A stretch of DNA of 64,000 bases from Coprobacter fastidiosus (GCF_030296935.1 NZ_AP028032.1:2046001-2110000); one strand, 5' to 3'. Shown: positions 46,401 to 52,908, counted from the first letter of the stretch. Program-made: numbers and translations. The notes: generated from the sequence alone by a model not told the origin.

Positions 46401-46874
46401 GTGGGATATACATTGAACGGTGAAAGCCGTATGGCTATCATTGCTCCAAAACCGGAACAATCAGAGCGTAATGAAAGATGGCTTCAAGAAATACGCTTCA
46501 TGAAATCCGACATGGAAACAGCCGCCGTAGCATTGGTGATCCCACAGTCAGGATACGGGGCAATAGCAGGATTAGCGAAAAAACCGATTTTAGGATACGG
46601 GCTTGCGAGTATAGGAGTTGCCTATGGTGTTGTATCTGTTGCAGAAGAAATCATAGAACGCCAAACCCGTACCTACGTAACTTATGTTTTAAGTCGACCG
46701 GACGGAATGAAATATGTTGGAAGAGCCAGTGGAAACGGAGATCCTTATAAAGTAATGATGAACAGATATTATCATCATCAATATAGACGAAGTTTGGGTT
46801 ATGGAAATCCCCAATTAGACTGTGCGGCATTTGGAACTGAAGGCAAACATGCTATACGAGGAAGAGAACAATAG
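40407..46874 (+). CDS. Rhs/SpvB-type polymorphic toxin, truncated by an amber codon in its GIY-YIG-like tip
   Basis: A 2155-residue secreted protein. Signal peptide 1-23; lamin-tail-like domain about 25-170 (FIEICNLEPYDVDLSGWGI); SpvB-like entry about 240-310; FG-GAP/VCBS repeats near 575, 635, 690 and 738 (DVNGDGTDE, DFNGDGKTE, DLDGDGKHE, DYNGDGCAD); TcdB-like middle; YD repeats about 1100-1800; RHS core with RDHLGSI (1811) and NMNARLYDPLTGRFFSPDPY (about 1873-1892) ending at NDPSGE (1918). The variable tip ends with a GIY-YIG-like pattern: TYVLSRPDGMKYVGRASG (about 2092-2109) and RGREQ (Glu2154). Then TAG; the frame continues 47 codons to 47018 (see separate entry). Confidence 0.9.
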   Translation: MNLNISKILACLLLSIWTFCSTAQNIKISEVFYDTPYEEDDNDSINVSHNGEFIEICNLEPYDVDLSGWGILSKYRYARQFSFQFPKGSILKSGETAIICYKDSTKDRTFKLSDLFPNISAEQESQIFYHDKFILANKRGSVYLKNSLFSLVDEVHYLGNAKSWDKKFTPYRNVSQVQANNGYSRDYLKSIQLNHNYYADSPTPFYADHKAIQAGIWGHELPESGEDYFTPLPVEGKETTGIPLNYQVSPSGIMEYNIPISTTPGRNGFQPDLSFNYQSIYRYNNMGTGWSIGGLSSIARTNKCIYYDGENRAISRGKDCSFSLDGIRLIKTEENENEIYFRTVSGNIRVTGYVSNGDIERFKVFFPDGIIGDYETPNGPESRIEYPIVRKTSIRGDIMDFEYITFGNMLFISKISYGKNKDLDHFASIQFDYINGESRFDFKMGSKFTLGKKLTKVTSRFKNHIRAEYKLEYGNDRKLTSIHNTIDGKELIPIRFRYEYNNNTNTLEQRNIGSSHNDPSAEIISGHFLKNSMTEGFLVYSKPHGQIFVFTHGDTREIKKIEIPGNSHSKVEQILTGDVNGDGTDEVILIRSYNKSKKDIYVIHIYDLFTMQGDKVLEAFSYKRDPIQKKPVFLPGDFNGDGKTEIIERVIDASTGYYNMYAHTGSGYQVATGNYPINESFTGQRFYTADLDGDGKHEIIISGDNFTSVCNYIKGNDGKFYFTERTRTSRSLGDGCSFSDYNGDGCADLQRAAYTQRRYKIFCKKHNTFLGETFTPTDTSIHESCSQCRYEGISAGTYITEDFLTRLPGIAYLAGDLYTDDSAGSPVMSVSGKTFNSPTEDIHLFYSVDIDCDNTAEVIHCCYKGGILYIEDNKQINVSPNFRITTFSNGLYILDDYRVFKYTRKKNLSRESLITTVIDSYGRILKTRYKSLSEISSTTGYKEYPHPFTAYLTHQYLPVGHAIMTSDEKIHSSFEYQYGHGVFHKEGLGFLGFSSFRAIDLLRGDEEIQDNDISDYINALSQGRYPVETQNRSSFISNEPQHQNIDQASVFVIDADKTIKPVSSTKKIFDRITRITETQELLNYNENEAPELKRVTRQTSTNESIVSETEIEYSNLTKDEFTAYNLPREQTTILTRISEKDITVTEYKYSPEGNVIKESVTRNGEQERLTETAYDAYSNKISEETRHFTGSAKKTVYSYSDADRLLADRITKTIEDGTVYDSESYEYDREKLFLLSMTDNLGKKTVYLNHDLSGEPTLVLRPDSTRTEISRMWVEINGENFIRETVRETNLPAQTSYTDIFGNTVRVEKEGIEKSDTIITQYRYDDIGRLRHESTPYRKNDEINWTQYIYDRADRITRIIYPDLTTKTISYQGNITRSTGGGITTSHTTDLNGETMISGLNGITVRHFYRPDGQPRINRAIPGGTVQYEYNALGRRTKLTDASAGETLWEYNREGQLYKKTRNGKSILYQYDSFGLLSEIQTPEFSISCSYHPKSFQPLSIISSTGDKKTFVYDDLQRPVETKWEQDGLFYREKFSYGKDGLILSKELSDNRGIIGTLLYEYSDNSTLTDIRFSLPNGKTEDLWSLHKCNAAEQAERYSTGYYIHRQEYDCMGRPVLVETTNGKKIVRRDSYKYDSYTGQLIEKNIRIPETFEYDGFNQLQRATLSGKTKEYRYDKFGNIIFKPETGNMSYNGANPYAITEAENPEGLIPEQQLSVSYTSFDRPDTLSMGNKRLIFRYGPDCFRSSSRLYIDDVLTEENKYLAEGIYQKHVRTDTGNEKIYVYLDGTPYTATNVLEIDLANRGSYQIFRLFRDHLGSIIQARGNTAIGTYYYDPWGKLRDSEFGDISPAGGEAPLLFGRGFSGHEHIREFGLINMNARLYDPLTGRFFSPDPYISDPDNPLAYNRYAYALNNPIQFNDPSGEFLGIAIGLNIGLMMGKAYCDGVKANHGKLNPFKWDWKRTNITVSAGYNTSGKISGDIGMGFNGNYMINAGWDNGVSVGYTLNGESRMAIIAPKPEQSERNERWLQEIRFMKSDMETAAVALVIPQSGYGAIAGLAKKPILGYGLASIGVAYGVVSVAEEIIERQTRTYVTYVLSRPDGMKYVGRASGNGDPYKVMMNRYYHHQYRRSLGYGNPQLDCAAFGTEGKHAIRGREQ

Positions 46875-47018
46875 TTAATCGATCATTACGGAGGAATAGG
46901 CTCTCCTTTTTTAGGAAATTCTATTCGAGCTGTTTCTAAATATAATCCCAATGGAAGATATTTTCATCGTCAATCAAACAAATATTTTGGACAATTAGCG
47001 CCTTATTCCGGATATTGA
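46872..47018 (+). pseudogene. Severed C-terminal end of the Rhs toxin tip
   Basis: After the TAG at 46872-46874 the same frame stays open to TGA at 47016-47018, encoding 47 residues beginning LIDHYGGIGSPFLGNSIR. Reading the TAG as CAG (Gln) restores REQQLIDHYGG, a pattern expected where the GIY-YIG catalytic Glu helix lies, and the lost segment contains LGN, candidate for the conserved Asn. A single C-to-T change would explain the stop. Alternatives are a sequencing error or read-through. Confidence 0.75.
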
Positions 47019-47053
47019 AAACAAAAACAATATACAACTAAAAATACAAAAAA

Positions 47054-47632
47054 ATGAAAGAACTGACTTTATTAGAAAAAAAAGTAATCATTTTGTTGAC
47101 TTATGAGATAAGCAATATATCTGATACAATTTCAAAAAACATTTTAACAGATATCATAAATAATATCAAACTAAAAAAATATACAAAAAGACAAATCGAG
47201 ATGGTATGGCATGACTTCTTAGATGGGCACGAACTTGCCGATACAAGAATCGAAGACTCTGAAGACCTTCGAGAAATAGATCGGTTATTAATCGAAAATT
47301 TCGGAGAAGGAGAAGGGCTTGCTCCCGAAAAATGGAAAATGAACCGGAAAATACGGACAATCCTGAAACGGGGAATACGGGATGCCGAGGAAGCCCGTAT
47401 GGTCGATGACTATATCTGCCAAACAACCGATGAAGATGAGATAAAAAGAGCCGAAACCGTACTTCAGGAATTCGAGGAAAAAATCAAGGCTCTGTTACAA
47501 AAAGACCATATCTCCTCGAAAAGCGAATATTCTTTTTTATCGAAATACAGAATAGAATTAAACGATGATACTCCGACCGCCCAAAAGATCGACTCCATGA
47601 TCGAAGATTTCCGGAAGAAAAAGAACTGTTAA
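47054..47632 (+). CDS. Paralogous 192-residue acidic helical protein, copy 1
   Basis: Not recognised. 192 residues, no signal peptide, charged and helical. Residues 1-10 (MKELTLLEKK) and about 64-192 are nearly identical to the copies at 47974 and 49025, down to the nucleotides; residues 11-60 vary between copies. Here 11-47 match copy 3 and 48-58 (WHDFLDG) match copy 2. It follows the toxin remnant by 35 bases. Position and sequence variation fit a toxin-immunity or accessory family, but no known immunity domain was identified. Confidence 0.8.
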   Translation: MKELTLLEKKVIILLTYEISNISDTISKNILTDIINNIKLKKYTKRQIEMVWHDFLDGHELADTRIEDSEDLREIDRLLIENFGEGEGLAPEKWKMNRKIRTILKRGIRDAEEARMVDDYICQTTDEDEIKRAETVLQEFEEKIKALLQKDHISSKSEYSFLSKYRIELNDDTPTAQKIDSMIEDFRKKKNC

Positions 47633-47667
47633 TTATTTCATTTGCAAAATACCTTAAATGCACTGAT

Positions 47668-47926
47668 ATGAGGCACTTTTTCGAAACGGTTTTCTATTAC
47701 TGTTACTTGAGTTATAAAAAAAATAACCCAAACCCGGAAATAATGGATCTTTCTGCATTATCAGCCGTTACCAGCTTGTTTTTTGTTATAGCAAGAAATT
47801 ATCAAAAAGAAACCGAAGTTTTGTGACAATCCCGAGATAAATAAACGGATTACTTTGGGATATATTTGGGGAATTCTCATATTGGCCATACTGCTCATAA
47901 ACACCTGGGGTGCTCTAAAAAACTAA
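47668..47926 (+). pseudogene. Broken small membrane-protein gene (unit 1)
   Basis: The start (MRHFFETVFYYCYLSYKK) and the end (INKRITLGYIWGILILAILL) correspond to the intact gene at 48588, but a central segment of about 135 bases is missing and the reading frame shifts, so the first frame ends at a TGA soon after KETEVL. It shows decay of the accessory gene within the array. Apart from this remnant nothing else is seen in 47633-47973. Confidence 0.8.
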
Positions 47927-47973
47927 ACTAATAAAACATAGAGACTATTTAAATCTAAAAACATCATCCAAAA

Positions 47974-48552
47974 ATGAAAGAACTGACTTTATTAGAAAAA
48001 AAATTAATTGTTTTATTAAAATATAAAATCAAATCTGCCTTTTTTTTAGAATCGAAAATAGAATTAGAGGCTATTATAGAAAAAATTAGGACAAGAAATC
48101 TCACAAACAGACAAATTGAGATGGCATGGCATGACTTTTTAGATGGATACGAACTTGCCAATACAAAAATCGAAGACTCTGAAGACCTTCGAGAAATAGA
48201 TCGGTTATTAATCGAAAATTTCGGAGAAGGAGAAGGGCTTGCTCCCGAAAAATGGAAAATGAACCGGAAAATACGGACAATCCTGAAACGGGGAATACGG
48301 GATGCCGAGGAAGCCCGTATGGTCGATGACTATATCTGCCAAACAACCGATGAAGATGAGATAAAAAGAGCCGAAACCATACTTCAGGAATTCGAGGAAA
48401 AAATCAAGGCTCTGTTACAAAAAGACCATATCTCCTCGAAAAGCGAATATTCTTTTTTGTCGAAATACAGAATAGAATTAAACGATGATACTCCGACCGC
48501 CCAAAAGATCGACTCCATGATCGAAGATTTCCGGAAGAAAAAGAACTGTTAA
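47974..48552 (+). CDS. Paralogous 192-residue acidic helical protein, copy 2
   Basis: Same family as the copy at 47054. Residues 11-47 (IVLLKYKIKSAFFLESK...) are very different from copies 1 and 3, while WHDFLDG is shared with copy 1 and the rest is nearly identical to both. The sharp boundaries of similarity suggest recombination or gene conversion. Followed 35 bases downstream by the intact membrane-protein gene. Confidence 0.8.
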   Translation: MKELTLLEKKLIVLLKYKIKSAFFLESKIELEAIIEKIRTRNLTNRQIEMAWHDFLDGYELANTKIEDSEDLREIDRLLIENFGEGEGLAPEKWKMNRKIRTILKRGIRDAEEARMVDDYICQTTDEDEIKRAETILQEFEEKIKALLQKDHISSKSEYSFLSKYRIELNDDTPTAQKIDSMIEDFRKKKNC

Positions 48553-48587
48553 TTATTTCATTTGCAAAATACCTTAAATGCACTGAT

Positions 48588-48983
48588 ATGAGGCACTTTT
48601 TCGAAACGGTTTTCTATTACTGTTACTTGAGTTATAAAAAGCATGACGGATGTCCGGAAATGAGAGTCCTCTCTACATTAACGATTGCCCACGGATGGTT
48701 TATTTTTATAATGATACAAACTATATGTATATATTATGACATAAATTTAATAGACAACATTCCTCTTTTTTGTTTATCAGCATTCCCGTTTCCCTTATTA
48801 TATTTCATATTTTACCGTATGCTATACGCAAAAGGCAAATACAAAGAGATTATCAAAAAGAAACCGAAGTTTTGTGACAATCCCCAAATAAATAAACGGA
48901 TCACCTGGGGGTATGTCTTGGGAATTTCCATTTTGGCCATACTGCTCATAAACACCTGGGGTACTCTAAAAAAACTAAACTAA
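48588..48983 (+). CDS. Small membrane protein of the tandem array
   Basis: Not recognised. 131 residues with about three hydrophobic segments (about 28-50, 58-78 and 108-124), a Cys/Tyr-rich start (FFETVFYYCYLSYKK) and a basic loop (GKYKEIIKKKPKF). It is the intact counterpart of the remnant at 47668 and pairs with the 192-residue gene immediately upstream. A role in membrane-level protection or delivery is possible but unsupported. Confidence 0.75.
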   Translation: MRHFFETVFYYCYLSYKKHDGCPEMRVLSTLTIAHGWFIFIMIQTICIYYDINLIDNIPLFCLSAFPFPLLYFIFYRMLYAKGKYKEIIKKKPKFCDNPQINKRITWGYVLGISILAILLINTWGTLKKLN

Positions 48984-49024
48984 AAAACATAGAGACTATT
49001 TAAATCTAAAAACAACATTCAAAA

Positions 49025-49603
49025 ATGAAAGAACTGACTTTATTAGAAAAAAAAGTAATCATTTTATTGACTTATGAGATAAGCAATATATCTGATACAA
49101 TCTCAAAAAACAATTTAACGGATATCATAAATAATATCAAACTAAAAAAATATACAAAAAGACAAATCGAAATGACATGGCGTGAAACATTAGAAGATTA
49201 CGAACTTGCCGATACAAGAATCGAGGACTCTGAAGACCTTCGAGAAATAGATCGATTATTAATCGAAAATTTCGGAGAAGGAGAAGGGCTTGCTCTCGAA
49301 AAATGGAAAATGAACCGGAAAATACGGACAATCCTGAAACGGGGAATACGGGATGCCGAGGAAGCTCGTATGGTCGATGACTATATCTGCCAAACAACCG
49401 ATGAAGATGAGATAAAAAGGGCAGAAACCGTACTTCAGGAATTCGAGGAAAAAATCAAGGCTCTGTTACAAAAAGACCATATCTCCTCGAAAAGCGAATA
49501 TTCTTTTTTATCGAAATACAGAATAGAATTAAACGATGATACTCCGGCCGCCCAAAAGATCGACTCCATGATCGAAGATTTCCGGAAAAAAAAGAACTGT
49601 TAG
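49025..49603 (+). CDS. Paralogous 192-residue acidic helical protein, copy 3
   Basis: Same family as copies at 47054 and 47974. Residues 11-47 match copy 1 with one change (Ile30 to Asn), whereas residues 51-58 read WRETLEDY instead of WHDFLDG, and Pro to Leu occurs in the ALEKW segment. No membrane-protein gene follows; repeat copy D begins at the stop codon. Confidence 0.8.
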   Translation: MKELTLLEKKVIILLTYEISNISDTISKNNLTDIINNIKLKKYTKRQIEMTWRETLEDYELADTRIEDSEDLREIDRLLIENFGEGEGLALEKWKMNRKIRTILKRGIRDAEEARMVDDYICQTTDEDEIKRAETVLQEFEEKIKALLQKDHISSKSEYSFLSKYRIELNDDTPAAQKIDSMIEDFRKKKNC

Positions 49604-49604
49604 T

Positions 49605-49656
49605 GCCTGTCTAAATTTTACTCGGATCAGGTTTTTATTGGAAAATTCAGACAGGC
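49605..49656 (+). repeat. Intergenic inverted-repeat element, copy D (short)
   Basis: GCCTGTCTAAATTTT (49605-49619) pairs with AAAATTCAGACAGGC (49642-49656) with one mismatch. The internal ACTCGGATCAGG matches the left interior of copy B, so this is a deletion form. It touches the stop codon of the third paralog. Confidence 0.75.
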
Positions 49657-49825
49657 TCTTAGATGCAACATGATAAAATTATAGAATCTTTTATCATGCA
49701 ATATTTCTTTTAAAGAAAAACATCGATTCATAAACAGTATGGCTATTATGAAATATCTTATAAAGATGGATAAAGAACTTTTTTTACTAAACAAAACGAT
49801 TTCAGCACAAAAACATATAATCAAA

Positions 49826-50257
49826 ATGAAAAATAAAATCTTTTCGGTCTTATTTATACTCATTTTATCGGGAAACGGTTATGCCCAAACACCGATAAGA
49901 TATGAGTACGACCGCATCGGGAATGTAATACTCCGGTATAAAATTTCGGTGCAAAATCTACAAAGGACGATACAAGAGAAAACATCCGGAACAAATCCTG
50001 AACCGATAGCCGGAAAAGCCATGAAAGTATATCCTAATCCGACCCGAGGAGTCGTAAAAATCGTATTTTCAGGCATGGGAGATGCAATCGACATACAAAC
50101 TCGATTATACAACAGTAAAGGTTCTTTGTTAAAATCCGAAATCGGGAACAGCTCCGCACCGATTTCCATCGACATGTCTTCATATCCCCCAAACTGGTAT
50201 ATTCTCAAGGTAATTGCAGGAAAAGAAGCAAAAGAGTTCAAGATTATCAAAGAATAA
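49826..50257 (+). CDS. Small secreted protein with YD-like motif and T9SS sorting domain
   Basis: 143 residues from the ATG at 49826, which opens a signal peptide (about 1-20, ending GNGYAQ); starts further upstream only add a non-signal extension. The mature N-terminus TPIRYEYDRIGNVILRY reads like one Rhs/YD repeat. The rest is a type A T9SS C-terminal domain (KVYPNPTRGVVKIVF...NWYILKVIAGKEAKEFKIIKE). It lies at the end of the Rhs island and could be a remnant of an Rhs-like gene or a surface partner of the toxin. Repeat copy E overlaps its stop codon. Confidence 0.8.
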   Translation: MKNKIFSVLFILILSGNGYAQTPIRYEYDRIGNVILRYKISVQNLQRTIQEKTSGTNPEPIAGKAMKVYPNPTRGVVKIVFSGMGDAIDIQTRLYNSKGSLLKSEIGNSSAPISIDMSSYPPNWYILKVIAGKEAKEFKIIKE

Positions 50258-50258
50258 G

Positions 50259-50341
50259 AGCCGGCCGTCTAAATTTTACTCGAGTACAGATTTGAAAGTT
50301 TCTTTCGGCAATATTTTTCCGTCAGAAAATTCAGACCGGCT
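50259..50341 (+). repeat. Intergenic inverted-repeat element, copy E
   Basis: Left end near AGCCGGCCGTCTAAATTTT (50259-50277), right end AAAATTCAGACCGGC (50326-50340). Interior ACTCGAGTACAGATTTGAAAG and TTTCTTTCGG align with copies B and F. It sits between the converging sorting-domain gene and thiamine pyrophosphokinase gene. Confidence 0.75.
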
Positions 50342-50350
50342 TTAAACTCT

Positions 50351-51037
50351 TCATTTTACATCATAAGCTAAATATAGCAGATAATTACCTTTGCAAAAAA
50401 TAGAAAAAGCGCTTCCTGAAGTTTCATTGAGTGTTCCTTCCCATAATCGGGAAAAATCCCTGACCGGATACACCAGTCCTTCGGAACGCATGTCACATGC
50501 TCCGAAATTGAAAACAGAAACTTGTTGTCCGGGACGAGAATCGAATGTATGGCTGTCGCATACCGGTATAAATACTCCATAATCGGTCACCATAGCCAAG
50601 TGTAAAAAACAGGGAAAATGCTCCATGAGTAAGCTGATATTCCCCAACGTATGGTCTTCTCTTTTCCCGGTAGCTCCTAAAATAACGACATTGCGAAAAT
50701 TCTTTCCGAGCAAGAAACGAATCGCTTTAGTAAGATCGTTCGTCTCCTGATCGGCAACATAGAGTAACCGGTCTTTATAGAGCATCCGATTCTCGACAGA
50801 CAAAGAATCTCCGTCTCCGATAATCATATTCGGAATATACCCGTGAGAGATAAATGTATTTGCAGCCCCATCACAGCAAACGATATACGGTGTTTCCCGT
50901 AATAAACGCAACGGATATTCATGTACCGGATATTCACCGTCAGCCAAAATAACGGCATCCGGTACAAAAGGAAGAAAATCAAGATTATTTTCAATCAGAG
51001 GAACATCATTTCTGCTCATTGCATCATCTTTTTCCAT
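50351..51037 (-). CDS. Thiamine pyrophosphokinase
   Basis: Forms thiamine diphosphate from thiamine and ATP. The 228-residue protein has VCCDGAANTFI (about 52-62), MIIGDGDSL (about 71-79) and the substrate motif DQETNDLTKAIRF (about 95-107), followed by LGATGKREDHTLGN. Its start overlaps the 3' end of the PnuC-type gene by 22 bases. With that transporter it forms the usual Bacteroidetes thiamine salvage pair. Confidence 0.93.
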   Translation of the reverse strand: MEKDDAMSRNDVPLIENNLDFLPFVPDAVILADGEYPVHEYPLRLLRETPYIVCCDGAANTFISHGYIPNMIIGDGDSLSVENRMLYKDRLLYVADQETNDLTKAIRFLLGKNFRNVVILGATGKREDHTLGNISLLMEHFPCFLHLAMVTDYGVFIPVCDSHTFDSRPGQQVSVFNFGACDMRSEGLVYPVRDFSRLWEGTLNETSGSAFSIFCKGNYLLYLAYDVK

Positions 51038-51594
51038 TTTAAATACCCAAAGATAGCGACTACGGCATAAAATCCATACAGGAATGCAGTAAAATAGAGG
51101 CCTTTATAAACATAAATTCCGCAACATGCTACATCGATAACAATCCAGACCAACCATTGTTCTACATATTTATGTGCAAGCATCCACAATGCAATCACGC
51201 TGAGCGCCGTAGTAAAACTATCCCACCAAGGAACATTGCTGTCGGTAAAGAAAAGCAATATATATCCTATTGCAACAAACAAAAAAATAAAGACGAATGT
51301 CGAGGGGAGATAATAATGCAAAGGCATACGGGAAACGGGCAATTCTCCGACAGGCTGTTTCCCTGCTCCATTCTCCGTTTTGTTCCCATACTTCCATATA
51401 TACCACCCATAAAGGGCTGCAAGAAGATAATAGATATTTATGCCGAAATCGGCATACAGGCCGACTCGATAGTAAACAAAAATATAAATTGCCGGCATCA
51501 CAATACTTGCCAGCCACAAATAAACACTCGCCCGATATTCTAACCACAGATAAAGCAATCCGACAAAAGTTCCGCAAATTTCCAGATAGTCCAC
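51016..51594 (-). CDS. pnuC: PnuC-family transporter, probably PnuT (thiamine)
   Basis: A 192-residue membrane protein with about seven helices and the Trp-rich PnuC signature (LYGWYIWKYG near residue 60; NVPWWDSFTTALS near 123; EQWLVWIVIDV). PnuC proteins facilitate diffusion of vitamins trapped by phosphorylation; the overlap with thiamine pyrophosphokinase points to thiamine rather than nicotinamide riboside. The start codon is GTG at 51594. No TPP riboswitch was seen upstream. Confidence 0.88.
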   Translation of the reverse strand: MDYLEICGTFVGLLYLWLEYRASVYLWLASIVMPAIYIFVYYRVGLYADFGINIYYLLAALYGWYIWKYGNKTENGAGKQPVGELPVSRMPLHYYLPSTFVFIFLFVAIGYILLFFTDSNVPWWDSFTTALSVIALWMLAHKYVEQWLVWIVIDVACCGIYVYKGLYFTAFLYGFYAVVAIFGYLKWKKMMQ

Positions 51595-51612
51595 TGAATC
51601 AACAATGATTTA

Positions 51613-51645
51613 TAAAAAAACAAGCAAACATTAAGATGTTTGCTT
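51613..51645 (-). terminator. Terminator of the T9SS operon
   Basis: AAGCAAACAT-TAAG-ATGTTTGCTT (51622-51645) is a perfect 10-bp stem; on the minus strand it is followed by GTTTTTTTAT. It separates gldN from the pnuC gene. Confidence 0.85.
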
Positions 51646-51646
51646 A

Positions 51647-51729
51647 AAGCCCGCCTGAATTTTCCGACAAGAAAATAGTATCGAAAGAAATTTTCAAATC
51701 CGACTCGAACAAAATTCAAACAGGCCCTT
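51647..51729 (-). repeat. Intergenic inverted-repeat element, copy F
   Basis: Read on the minus strand, it begins AAGGGCCTGTTTGAATTTT (51729-51711), has an interior closely matching copy E (TTCGAGTC, GATTTGAAAATTTCTTTCG), and ends AAAATTCAGGCGGGCTT (51663-51647). Orientation is reversed relative to copies B-E, as is the adjacent gene (gldN, stop at 51758). Confidence 0.75.
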
Positions 51730-51757
51730 GTTTTTTGAGGTTTTTATATTTCATTTT

Positions 51758-52879
51758 TTATCTCGTTCTTCGTACCGAACGTATCGGTGCAGATTTGGAA
51801 GATGACGAACGAGAAGATTTACTCTTTACAGATTTTGAACTTCCTGATTTTACAGACGAGCGGGATGTTGTCGTTCCTCGAGAAGAACGCACCGAACTTT
51901 TCACTTCTTTTTCCGTCGCATTTTGACCGGATGAAGCCGTTGTCGTTTTTTTATCCGTATCCTTAGAAGCTTGCTCTACCGGAGCGGGAGATTTCACCCA
52001 AAGGCTGTTTTCAAAATTTTGCAATTGTTTTTCGATACCGGCCCGTGCGCTGTCTTGTTTCTCCGCCGTATCATATAATTGCATCAACGACATGTTTCTC
52101 AAATTGGTCGTCTTATATATCTTGCCTTCGAACATTCTCATTTTAAAATAATCATCGTAAGTATAATTCTGTACATTGTTTTCATTGTTCGTCAAAATAT
52201 ACTGTTGTGCCATATAAGGCCGCAAATCGTCATATTTAATCCAAAACATAGGATAAGTCATGGCATCTCCTCCGAAATCACCGACACGATGCAGTATAGG
52301 ACAAATCGCCTCGATTACGGAAGTCAGACCCGAATTACGTTGATCGAATATCCATTTTTCCCGAATATAGTAAGAAAGGACTTCATTAGAAGGCACATCG
52401 CTCTCATTCACGATATAGCGGGTACTCTTAGAGGTGCGTCCTTCTTTCTCTTCATACAGAATATGGAACTTGTCCAACAGATCTTTCAGATTCATCTTAT
52501 ATTGATCGGTAAATACCTCTCTTCCGTCCAGATATTCATACGCAACGATCTTATTTTCTGTCAGAAGCCTCATAATCAATCTAAAAAGATTTTCCTGATT
52601 TTCAGTCGGTTCTTCAGGATAGTACAAAGGCATATTTTCCTCCTCCTTCAGATCTAAAGAACGGTAAATAACCCGCATCCAAGGAATATCGGCGGGAGAG
52701 ATCGCTTCTTTCTCATACAAAGACTTTGCCCGCACCGAAATAGAAGAAGACGAAGTATTGTTCGTGCTTCCCACCACACCCGTACGCACCGTACTGCTGT
52801 TATTATTCTGAGCCCGGAGCAATGGCATCGCCATAAAAAGACAAAGTACCGGAATAACTCCTTTTACTGCTATTTTCAT
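51758..52879 (-). CDS. gldN: T9SS ring-associated protein GldN/PorN
   Basis: Periplasmic GldN/PorN forms the outer-membrane-associated ring with the lipoprotein GldK. The ATG at 52879 gives a 373-residue protein with a signal peptide (1-24, ending LLRAQ); a TTG at 52912 is less likely. The core region (DIPWMRVIYRSLDLKEEENMPLYYPEE, about 56-82) is the GldN family signature. The C-terminal 80 residues are a Ser/Lys/Arg-rich low-complexity tail. Last gene of the T9SS operon, 29 bases after gldM. Confidence 0.93.
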   Translation of the reverse strand: MKIAVKGVIPVLCLFMAMPLLRAQNNNSSTVRTGVVGSTNNTSSSSISVRAKSLYEKEAISPADIPWMRVIYRSLDLKEEENMPLYYPEEPTENQENLFRLIMRLLTENKIVAYEYLDGREVFTDQYKMNLKDLLDKFHILYEEKEGRTSKSTRYIVNESDVPSNEVLSYYIREKWIFDQRNSGLTSVIEAICPILHRVGDFGGDAMTYPMFWIKYDDLRPYMAQQYILTNNENNVQNYTYDDYFKMRMFEGKIYKTTNLRNMSLMQLYDTAEKQDSARAGIEKQLQNFENSLWVKSPAPVEQASKDTDKKTTTASSGQNATEKEVKSSVRSSRGTTTSRSSVKSGSSKSVKSKSSRSSSSKSAPIRSVRRTR

Positions 52880-52908
52880 ACGCTCTATTCTATTTCTTAA
52901 ATCTTTTA

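Larger units (their letters stand above)
47054..49603 (+). repeat. Tandem array of three repeated gene units
   Basis: Units begin at 47054, 47974 and 49025 (periods of 920 and 1051 bases). Units 1 and 2 contain a 192-residue gene plus a small membrane-protein gene; unit 3 has only the first gene and ends at repeat copy D. The blocks coding for residues 64-192, the 3' flanks and the upstream leader (CATAGAGACTATTTAAATCT, before units 2 and 3) are almost identical between units. Confidence 0.85.

Noticed and set aside
47054..49603. CRISPR-like array
   Set aside because: The repeats are whole genes of 920-1051 bases with coding content, not short repeats with spacers.
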